From Astropecten irregularis (taxonomy: Eukaryota > Echinodermata > Asteroidea > Paxillosida > Astropectinidae): a DNA stretch of 64,000 nucleotides. Location: NCBI GenBank assembly GCA_963971285.1, contig OZ020246.1, forward strand, positions 7,485,217 to 7,549,216, read 5' to 3'. Positions within the stretch are counted from its first letter, which is position 1. Every line of letters begins with the position of its first letter. Positions 14,801 through 26,800 of the stretch are shown piece after piece. Below the pieces are notes generated by a model, which was not told the origin of the DNA, made no database searches, and saw only the letters and a list, made by a program, of their open reading frames with translations. Position numbers and translations under genes: made by a program.

Positions 14801-17800
14801 TTTGGGTTTGTATGCTAATTAGCATGTCCATATTCATGAGCAAAACTGTGATGTCATCTGGGTAACTGAGAGCAATAACCCAATTGATTTGTGCACAAAA
14901 AGTTGCAGTTTTTTCATAGGTTTTCTGACAGACCTTTTCCTCCTCAATGGTTTTATTTTGCCAAATATGTTCCTTTCACTCAACTGGTGGTGTAATTTTT
15001 TTACCAAACCATTTCTGTAGGTCAAGTTTGCCTCTTCATTTCTTATGTTTTTTCATTATATTTTTGCCGTTTGTTCCCTACATGAGTATGCGTGAAAATC
15101 CCCCGTTTTACAAAGCCATTCAAAGGAAAAAACCAAATGCTGGTTTGAAACCAAAATAAGACTTGCCATTCATTATTTGTCAGTATATTCTCTGTATGAA
15201 GGCAATAAAATAACCTGACTGAAAAAAGCACTGCAGCCACCCTTTAAAGGCTGCAATGGGGTTGGTTTGCAACTTGACTGTCTTACCTGTAACAGTATTG
15301 AGCCTGTGTGTAACACAATACGCAAGCAGGCACTCTGTCCAGCTTCCCAACGTGTCAGTGGGTGGATGTCTGTGACACTGCAGTAGGGCAGTGGATACTC
15401 CATGAAACCGGAAGGCTGTACAAGGGGGTGAGGGTGGGTAGGATGGGATGGGAGGAAGTTCAAGAAAGAGAGTAAATAATCATTATTAGGCAATTTCATA
15501 TTTAAAAACATATTAACCACTGCCATCTTAAGAAGTAAAATCATGATAAAAAGATACAAGTATACTATGTAGTATGTACCAGGCCTTGATTTTTAAGGAG
15601 AGTGAGAGTGATCACTCTCCTCCGCTCTCCTTAATGTTTTCCAAGGAGAGCGAAAAAAAGAGCTCCTTAACAATTTAAAGGTAGTATCATACTTTGGTAA
15701 GAAACAAAAACATAATTTTTCACAGATTTACGTATAACTTACAGGGTATGAAGATGGTGGTGGTAGAAACATACTGTTAAAATGTTTCTGCCTGAAATGC
15801 TGTATTTATCCAGAAAAGAGGAAAACAACGACCGAAAATATTTTTTATCTTTTAAAATATCAAAAATAAAAGAGAAAAGACTTAAGAAATACCATGGCAG
15901 TTTTTCACTGTTTTCTAAAAAAGTGGCCACCGTATGGGACTGAAAATTTCACAGATGATTGTTACTGTATCTTCCTTGATATTTTTGCCCATGAATCTGT
16001 ATTTCTTTGACAAAAAACAAAGCATGATACTACATGTACCTTTAAGGATAGCTGCCTTTTTTTCCAAAACATAACATACATTTTTTCAGCTGACATTTAC
16101 CCTTTATGGAAAATACAAAAATAGTATTGTCTTTTCATAATCTTTTTCAACAGGACAAGCAACATTTTCTCTTTTTCTGACACCAGACACATGCGGAAAC
16201 TTGGTTTGGAAAGAGCAAACTGCTCTCTTTATTCACTAGTATGAGTAGACCCTATGCTGATTTAAGGAGTTGGATTTGCAGCTCAAACTTGATTTTGGTT
16301 AGCGAGAGCAAATCGCTCTTATTCTCTATGATGATTTAAGGAGAGTGGTCTGCAGCTCTTACATTTTTATTCAAATGAAGGCCTGCTATACAATGTACAT
16401 ACTGTAATACACATTACACAATGTACATGTACAACGTGTATACTGTAAAACATAATCGTACATTACTAATGCACCGAGTGGACCAATGAGGATATTATGC
16501 ATTCTTTTGAACTTTGCATGTGGCACAAGGCGTCCAACTCAAAAGCGTCATGTCTGTGTACAAGAACTAAATTGTTAATGAATATTACACCTGTAAGTGA
16601 TTTTGGTCAGGAAATAGATAATATGCAAATGAGGCTTGCCCTTCACCGATTTGGATGAGCACTGTTTACTCAGTGCTTGTGAGAGCACGTGAAAAAAAAA
16701 ACATGCTGGCTCAGGTGGGATTCGAACCCACGACCTCCTGCTTACTAGTGCAGATGCCTTTAATACCTGCTAGGCCACCGAGCTACATGTAGCTGGGGTC
16801 TGTAGGGTGAATCGAATCCGTGAAGGGCAAGCCTCATTTGCATATTATCTATTTCGCGACCAAAATCATTTAATATTCATGATTTACTGCGGTACCCGCC
16901 GCGATATTGGATTCGATTCACCCTGCAGACCCCAGTGTTCATGTAGCTCGGTGGCCTAGCAGGTAAGGCATCTGCACTAGTAAGCAGGAGGTCGTGGGTT
17001 CGAATACCACCTGAGCCAGCATGTGATTTGTTCACGTGCTGCACAAGCACTGAGTAAACAGTGCTCATCCACGTCAGTGAAGGGCAAGCCTAATTTGCAA
17101 CTAAATTGTTGTTTGCTTTGTCTTGGGATAAGAATAAAAATGCAATGGTCATTAACATATTACATTACATTCAACCTTTACCATCCTCAATCCAAAAAAA
17201 AATCCATTTCCAACATGTCTGCAATTATGCAGTATACTGCACAGTGCTAGAGTGGGCAATTTCAGGAAAAATAATGTCCAGTAAAAAGAAAATAGCTACA
17301 GGTAAGAACTGAGAAGTTTAAAGAAGGTTCAATTACACTTTTGCATTTATAACGGTTTGAGTATCAGGTTAACTTGAATAAGTTTTTAGGCCGACGTGAC
17401 AGGTTTAAAGATACAAGGGCTTTTCACACTATCAAAAATATCGGGGTTGGAACCGGATCGAACCCCGAGATTTTTTTCAACCCTTTTCACACTTGAAAAT
17501 TTTCAAGCCCAAGCCAACCCGGGTAGGATGGCCTAACCGGATCGAAATCAACCCTGGTAGGGAGCAGGATTAAAAATCTCAACCCGGTTCCACACTGCAT
17601 TTTGGGCCGTGTGACGCGTGATCTGTGTTGTATGAGCCGGTTCACCATAAACGTAGTGTGAATGTGCGTCTCTTCGATCCGGTTCAAAAACTTGCTGGGC
17701 TGAACCGGGGTGGATCCGGGTTGGTTTCAACACGGATCAAAAAGGAGATAGTGTGAAAAGGCCTATAGCCTCAAGCCACGCAAATTACAAAAGCCATCAC

Positions 17801-20800
17801 TGCATGGAGCCATGGGCTTGCATGGAGACACAAATGTTCAGTTCCATACATGTAATTCAGTAATGATTGACCAAAAGAGCTTTTGCAATATGATGCTGGT
17901 AGCATAACAGTTGTTTACTTCTGTACATTACCACTTAGAGTAATTACATTTCTAAAGACTAATTACATTTACATACAGTGTATGTATGATCAGACTTGAA
18001 TACATTTACCTGTGCACAGGTGGCAGTTTAACCACGCAATGTACATGTACATGTACATGTTGTAATTGTACAGTTAATGCATTTAATCTAGCAACCCTGA
18101 TTATGCTTGTATTCCAATCGGTTTCCATCACAACCAATAGGCCTACTGTGTGCCTGTACAGTACATCAGTAACAATGTCCTTCTGGCAGAATAAATAAAT
18201 TAAAATAAATGTAAAGTGAACAAGGAAAAATTAACTGGAGCGGGATTCGAACCGGCGACCTCCTGAATACCATACAGGAGCTCTACCAACTTAGCCATCC
18301 AGCCATACATTGGTGGTGATACACGCAGCAATGCTGCAACCTGGGAACGGTACATGGGGGATACAGAATCACTCCAAGAGTGTACATGTACACGTGTAAC
18401 ATTGAAACGATCCTTGGGGTATGGTGGTGTGTGCGTGGTTTAGGGCCACTGATTTTCTGCGATCGCGGAAAACGGACGGAATTCACGGAATCGGCTCCTT
18501 TAAGATGACAACATAAAATCTTTATTTTCCAGTCATATTTTATTATACAACATGCTGACAATCGTAGAACTTTGTAATAATTACCAAAGGCACCCAGAGA
18601 TATAAAGATAAAAGCGAAAGAAAAGGCCACCTTTTCGGTTGTAAAGCGCCGAAACACCGTCGTACTGTAGCGTAGAAAATACACAGCGTACACGGGGAAC
18701 AGAGCTCACTCAACGGCACACACGTCTCGATCGCACGGTGACTACACAGCGACCACGCGGTGTGCTGTGTGGATTTTCCGCTGTGTGCACGATGCATGGT
18801 TTCTTGCGGTCGGAATTAATAAACTTGTCTTGGTCCTTGCAATACTTTAGAAGCGTTGTGATGTTGTGAATCAGGCGTGTGAGGGCGCGCTATGAACACC
18901 GATCAAACGTCTTGGATCAAGACTATGGATGTACAAAATGGCTGCCCATGCGGTCTGGTACGTGAATTGGAAGTCAAAACGATCGCGAGCATACGTCAAA
19001 TGTAGCGAGTTTCGGGGCTGGATGGCTCAGTTGGTAGAGTGCCTGTACTGTATTCAGGAGGTCGCAGGTTCGAATCCCTTGTGATTATTTAATGATTAAA
19101 ATAAATGTAGGCGACTTATACAAAGTTGAATAGTGTACACAAGCACACCAAACTTTAATACTGTAGGCCTTGTACATGCAGTGCAGATGTACATGTACAC
19201 GTGTACAATTGTATGTATGTGTGTATTATACACAAGAGACCACTTTAATATCAGACAGTAATTACACAAATAAATTTCTTGATTTATTATGAAAAATACA
19301 TTTCCAATTTTATATTACTAAATATTCTGACACTCTCGCAAAAATATTTTCAAAGATTTGAAGATATGGAATGTAAAATTTGCCCAAGCGAATAATTTTC
19401 TTCTCATTTTGGACAACAAAATTTAAAGGTATGCAAAAGCCTCTATTTTGATACCCGTTATTTCAGAATGGATTCACGAAATGGAGCCGGAGCCGGAGCC
19501 TGAGCCGGAGCCGAGGTTTGGAAAAGGCCCCTACTACTGTTGTCCATAATGGGGCCCATGAGACTTGCCCCCGTAAAAATAAAGCATTGAGAGAAAAATG
19601 ACCGTGCCTGATGCACAAGGTCCGGCCGGTCACTCGGTCAGTGACAACGGTTGAAATCGGCCGGACAGGTCAGTGAAATACACGACAGGCCGAACATTTC
19701 TTTTGCCATACCAGTAAAATGGTTGGCATTAAATTAAAGGTAATAATACTTTGGTTTTTATCAAAGAAATATAAATTCATGGGCAAAAATATCAAGGAAG
19801 ATACAGTAAAAGTCATCTGTGAAAATTTCAGTCCCATACGGTGCCCACATTTTGAGAAAATTGTGAAAAACGGCCACAGTATTTCTTAAGTCTTTTCTCT
19901 TTTACTTTTCATCTTTTAAAAGATTTTCGGTCATTGTTTTACTAATTTCTGGATAAATACACCATTTCAGGCGGAAAAATGTTAACGGTACATGTTTCTA
20001 CCACCACCATCTTCATACCCTGTAAGTTATAGGTAAATCTGTGAACATTTCTGTTTTGGTTTCTTACCAAAGTATGATACTACCTTTAAACACTGTTCAA
20101 CACCTTTGTGGTTGATTTTCATATCAATTGAAAGATTCATTATTCAAGAAATATTTCATTTCCTGTACGAATATTTTCTTGTCCTCAAGTTTTCAAGGTA
20201 AAAGTTAAAATGGTGAATGCAAATGAATGCACGTTGTGCATCTACAGCATGATTGCATGAATGACTAACTAACACAAATTGGTTCCCAGTGGATGGATGT
20301 TTTCATCTAAGGGGCCACTTAAAATTTTCAATGTTTTTTAATTCCTACTTTTTTTTCAAGGAAATAAATTGAAGTAAAAGTGTTAATCGAAATTCACTTT
20401 TACATTAAAATCCAGTATTTTATTTCATTCTGACTATATTGCCTGAACTACATACTGTCCATACATGCAGTGCACATGCCACACCAACATTTAAAAAATG
20501 CACTCTTTGTCAATTTTGTTTCCAATTAATCAGAGCTAGTATCTGTGGGTTCCCGGACGTAACTTGGCATTTGTACAGGTCTACATGTATGTACATGAAC
20601 AAAACTAAATAAGAAATTTTCAGCACTCCTGTGCACATTCCAGCCATCATCTCGACATAATGGGAGACTTTTGGAGAGTCTGTCTTGAGTCATGGAGGAA
20701 GAAATAGTCTATTTCTTCCTCCATGCTTGAGTCAACAGTGCACGCGCAACAAGCGAAAATCGTTTTGATCTTTTAAAAGATCAAAAATAAAAGAGAAAAC

Positions 20801-23800
20801 ACTTAAGAAATACTGCTGTTTTTCACAGTTTTCTCAAAAAGTGGGTATGATTATGGAGCCTGAGATCTAAAGTGCTTGGATTTATGTAGGGATGAAAACC
20901 AGAGAACCCAGAGAAAAACCCTCGTAGCATAGGAGAGAACCATGGGTGAGAGGCGAGTGCCTAAAGCACAAGCCACCAATGCCCAAAGCCTAAAGCCTAG
21001 TGCCTAAAGCACTTGCCACACACTGCCATCTTAATATTCTTACATGTACCTGGGCAAACCCATGATGAAACAATGCAGCCTTAATTATATTGCACATGAT
21101 GGGCTGACTTAAAGATGACATATTATGTGCAGTACATGTGCAAGTACCTCCTTTAGTCCTTTTGACCTCTAGCCAAGCTGCCAAGGGCACCCTACTTAAA
21201 AATGATTGAAGAATGATCCAAGTAAATTTCCCTGACATACACATAGGGGAAATGCAAGAACATCTGTAAATGATTCAGAGACAAACATAATTGAGTCTCT
21301 AGTACAAATGAAAATCATCATGATCGCAAAATAGACTGTCCACTGAAGGACAATGCATTACACAAAATATGGATGAAATACGAGGTTTGGTTATAACAAA
21401 GAGCCTTCAAATAGAAAACATCTAAATTGCCAGAAAGATTTGAGGCTTTGCATGGTGACAATTGGTATGTGATCGTTCGCACTTCTCGTGAGACCTAATT
21501 GCGAGAAGTACGAACGATAAAGAAGTGCGAAAGTACGAACAATAATTACACAGTGTTTCCGCAAACCGATCCACATATATCTAAATTGCCATTTATCTAG
21601 TTCAAGAAATGCTTGCATGAAGCATCTTTGAATAGGCAAAGCAAATTGAAATTCATCTGTAAATCACACTTGAAAAATGAATGAGTGCTTAAGAAACTAG
21701 AACAGCGAAGCTGTCATGGCTCGCTGCAGCCTTACAGTTTACATGTACGTACAAACATGATAGCAAATTAAACAAACAAAAACTGTAACATTTTTCTATT
21801 GTCTTTCTGGATTAAAATAATTAATTTTAAGAGTATTTAAACTCTACTTTGAGGTTGTAGAGATGAATTTTATTACGTTCCCAAAAATATTAAACACTGA
21901 AAAATTTCAACTTTTCATCCGAATAAAAAAAAACCTTAAACATTTCAAGCGGACAGAAGGCCCGACACACGGACGGAAATCGGTATTACATAAACTCGCA
22001 CTGCTTCGCAGCAGCTCGCCAAAAATAAACATTTGCAGACAAGACAAAAAAGATCTTCACTATTGTGTGTCTGTCCGCACATGTAAACATTGTGTACTGT
22101 ACACAAGAAGCTTTAACAAAAACTGTATTCACAAAATAGACGATCACATCTTGTGAGCATTTTGCCTTTTTCTATTGTACATGTATATGCATTCATCATT
22201 GAAAATTCCTGCCTATTAGAACGTGAATACATGTACTGTATTGTACATGAATACACTGGAAATTGCTCAATGAGATGGCTGAATCACGCTCACTAAACAA
22301 ATGGGCAGAAATGAGTTCTCAGTACACACAGCGTTGTGCACAATATTATTAACTTGGCAATTAATCACTGCATGTTGTCTACAACATGAAGAGGTCAAGT
22401 CCTCACAGGGTCAATCTCATTCCTGTTGTAGACATAGCAACTGATATAATTGTCAGAACAACAGACTAGGTGGACGCAGCATTGGTAAAACCTTTCATTT
22501 TCACTTCAAGGTAATTTATCATATTTTGGTTTTTATCAAAGAAATACAGATTCATGGGCAAAAATATCAAGACAGATACAGTAACAGTCATCTGTGAAAA
22601 TTTCAGTCCCATACGGTGCCTACTTTTTAAGAAAACAGTGCTTTTTCTGTCTTACCCTCCATAATTTCAATGGTCAAAATGTACGCTATGGTACACGTAC
22701 GCATTAAAATCAAATACACCAGTATAGTCAAATCTCATACATGTAAATGAGAGGTTGTTGGGACTTTGCAGGAACCATAACAACAGAAACCTTGTATCAT
22801 CAGGAATAGAAACAATTACAGAGAACAGTGGAGTGGGATTTTTAGTTTTCCTTGTTATGAGCAGAATTGTATATTATTTACAATGCTCTCATATAAACAA
22901 GGTTACTCTGTATTTTTATTTAAATATAATTGCATGCATGCTCAATGTATACATGAAGAAAGTCTGAATAGTCAAGAGTGCTCAATAGTGTTGCACATTG
23001 ACTAGCTAGCACAATGATGAAATGGCAAACAAATGTCTGTTTACTGCGTACAGTAGTTAACAGGTACATGTACATGAAAGTTTGAGTATTGTACAGACTA
23101 ATTAATTTAAGGTAACAATTCACAAGGCAGGGAACATGTACATGTTTTGTACAGTGTACAGTCAATACAGACACATGGTGGACTGCATGGTGACAAACTT
23201 TTAGTGTCGAGAACTATGGTACATGTACAATGTACATGTACATGTACATTGTACATGTACACATACATGTAGTTTACAAGTACAGTACAAGAGTACATTA
23301 TAATGGCTGATTCACCCATGGGATACAAGTTCATGTTGGCATGTCATACAACATGTGCAACACTAGGAACACGAACACACAGTAAATGACTTGCACAGTC
23401 TTGTTTCAGACTTCACTGCACAATTTTGTGACCATTTATATTTGCTTGAAGTTAGGATATGTAGAAGGGCCATGATGATGCATTTCAATACTAGCAGGAT
23501 CTTTCTCAATAGCACTCCGCACTTGCACTAAAAATAGCACCGGATCTCAGGCAAACATTGCAACCATGCAAACGTATGTGTGCGTGTGCGCGTATGTGTG
23601 CACTACGTGTGTGAGACCATAGATATATGTGAGACACTGTTTGTCTGACATCCGGGAATTTTGTGACGTCATTAGTGCGGAGCGCTATTAAGGCTTTGAG
23701 AAAGATCCTGCTATGATCGAAACACGTCAGTTGAAAAAATTCCTTCAAGAATCGAAACACATCAAGACCTCCTAACTCCAATCATTTTCAGGTCATTATT

Positions 23801-26800
23801 TTGGCTGATGGGTAGTTTAGAGCAGTTTATTACTTGTATGATTGACCTTTTTATTTATCAGAATTCAACTCAACAAAGTGAAACTTGAATTGGATCCAAA
23901 GTCAGAGATAATTGCGGCATAGAGGTTCCGCAATCTACATCCCTTTCCTTTTGTTGGCAGGATACCAGCAGTGTACTTTCTACACAGGTCCATTGTGCTC
24001 GCTATTCAGGGGAAACAGAGAAACAAGTAAACAACTTTTTTTCTGCAGAATCATCACAAACTAAACAAAAAATGGAAGAAATTACAGTACATGTACCTTC
24101 AAATTAGTAATTATTGTTTGGACATTGGCAGACATAGATCTTCTTATTTTCAATTGCGTCTCCGTCTGAGGTACAATACACTATTTAAAAGAAACAAAAA
24201 GAACTGAAAAGGACTACATTGCTGCGTACATGTACAATTCATGCTTACATTTCATCAAACATGCACATTTGAAGCCTGAATCAGCGTAGGATTGGTGATT
24301 GTTATCCCATCAAAATGCTCTATGATATAGTCTAGACTATGTACATTGACAGCAATGATTTAAAATTATTTATAGCCTACTATCATTTGTTTATTAACAA
24401 CAGACAATTACAGTCTTTTGAAACACAAAATATGCTTTAATAAAGGGATGGTACATAATTGGTAAGACAAAATACACTTCAAGGTCACAGATTCACATAA
24501 AACGTACACAGTATAATTGTGATGATAGGAGAAAACATCCCGTGTAATGTTTTTGTCTGAAATGCTCGTTGAGAAATAAATTAAACTATTTTCGGATTGG
24601 AATAAATCGCTTCAAAGCATTTTATTATGAACGCATAATATCGTTGAAATGTGTAAACGGGTTTTCACTATTTTCTCATGACCCAGATGGCTGATTGATC
24701 TCAAACTTCTACAGATTTGTCAGTTAAGTTATTTGATGGATTACATTTGTGCTTTCACTGTCAGCAACGGTTTTGTCGCAAAAACCAGTTCTGTACCATC
24801 CCTTTAAATTACTCCATATGGAGTAATAACTAAAAAAACATCCAATAGGCCTATATCATGACACAGCTTTTTTATGTTAAATTTGTTATTTAATTATTAA
24901 ACATTACTCCTTCCGAGCGTCACAAATCTTATACAGTTACACAAAGATTTGTTTACAAACGTCAAATGAATAATCAAGCATTTGTATCAGTAGGCCTACA
25001 CTCTGCTGATGAGCAGTACTAACATTGTAACAAGCATCATAATCAGCAGTGTGATCTTCTCCTCTTACCCAATACCTGTAATCTCAGTCTAGTCAAGTGG
25101 CCATACCGGATCAAGTGATAACGTAAAGTACTGTCACTCCCTGCCCTGTGCAGGGACGACCAGAAGAAGAGATTCCCTAGAATCAAGATATACCATCTAC
25201 AGTGCGCATACTAGATGTTTGGCATGTCACATGTACACGTATGTACTGTATAGATGCATTGTGTACACATCATGTATGTAAGGTACATGTCCATGTACAT
25301 GTACACGATGTACATGTACATGATTGTATACCATTATGTAGGTGTATCAAAAAAGGTGTTCATCAAATTAATTTCATATCCAGCATTCCAGATGTACACA
25401 TGTAATGACGCAAATCCCATCCTGTAATTTAAACTTAAAGGCAGTGTCATACAGAAATGTTCACAGATTTACCTATAACTTACAGGGTATAAAGATGGTG
25501 ATGGTAGACACATACATGTACCGTTAAAATTGTTCAGCTTGAAATGCTGTATTTATCCAGAAAAGAGTAAAAACCAGTGACCAAAATAATTTTTCTTTTA
25601 AAGATCAAAAATAAAAGAGAAAAGACTTAAGAAATACTGTGACTATTTTTCACGGGTTTCAAAGTGGGCACTGTATGGGACTGAAATGTTCACAGATAAC
25701 TGTTACAGTCTTTTCCTTGATATTTTTGCCCATGAATCTGTATTTCTGTGACAAAAACCAAAGTATGATAGGCCTACTATGATATTACCTTTAAGATGCC
25801 AATTTAATTTGCAAAATTAATTCCTCTAAACAGCTTACAATATCAGTTGAGAGGGTTACCTTGTACATGTATACATCCTACATGTACAAAGGCCTGGTTG
25901 CCTTTCCATTTGTCTTGGAGTGGGGATATTTTCAATAGTCTATTGAAATCACCCAATTTGTTTTAAACACTTTAAAATCATGTTAATATGCGAGGATAAA
26001 ACCATTGGTTTTATAAAACCAAACCAATTCTTACTATTGGATTTGTGCACAGTATTTGTACTGTCAATTATGTTCAACAAAGTATGTTTTTACAATGTTA
26101 TCTTTTGCCAATAATATTGCACACTGGTCAATGTCAACATTAATAATAATAATAATAATTAAGGCATTTATATAGCGTTCTTACACAATGGTATCACAAC
26201 GCTTTACAATAACTGGAACACAATACAAATTACAGTTACAATACAAAGCTACTCAACAAAAGTCTGGAATAAGTGAGTTTTGAGTGAGGTTTTGAATTGG
26301 GTGAGAGTTTTAGCATGACGAATTCCATATGGAAGATCATTCCAGAGGTTTGGAGCAGCTGCATAAAAACCTTTGGCAGATGAGGATGATCGGGTTTGTG
26401 GTTTTGTTAAGATCCTGGTATCTCAACAAACGTGAGAACTACTTTGAGCTATTCAATTCCATCCACTTCAATGTTTGTATTTTGAATATCTCAAGTATTC
26501 AACCCTTTTGCAGCATTCAACTACCATCAGAAATGGTTTATGGTTATGAGTGTCTAACTTTAAATGTCCAAACTGATTTTGCTTTTACCGTACTTCCACC
26601 CATGTTAATCTTGGTATAGGCCTATCAACCCACACAATATGTACTAGTTTAGATGAAAAAAAAACAATTAATTCAATTGCCGGCCGAATGTGACCATTAA
26701 TTTCTAACGTAATGATTTGTCTATGAATAGGCCTACATCATTGCACATGTGCAATGGGAGTCACATGTGGCTCATCAGATGTATTGTAGGCCTAGCAGAG

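Larger units (their letters stand above)
16617..17101. mobile_element. Foldback element with a tRNA-like unit in each arm
   Basis: Outer arms read GGATGAGCACTGTTTACTCA then GTGCTTGTG on the left and the inverse on the right. Each arm holds a tRNA-like sequence with A box TGGCCTAGCAGG and B box GGTTCGAAT. The segment GTGAAGGGCAAGCCTCATTT occurs three times (both ends and centre). Confidence 0.75.

Noticed and set aside
16715-17019. Functional tRNA genes
   Set aside because: A and B boxes are good, but the anticodon arm has an irregular loop, the units form an inverted pair, and they are embedded in a repeat.
18283-18693. 136-codon minus-strand open frame
   Set aside because: It overlaps a tRNA-like SINE head and has no family signature or splice sites.
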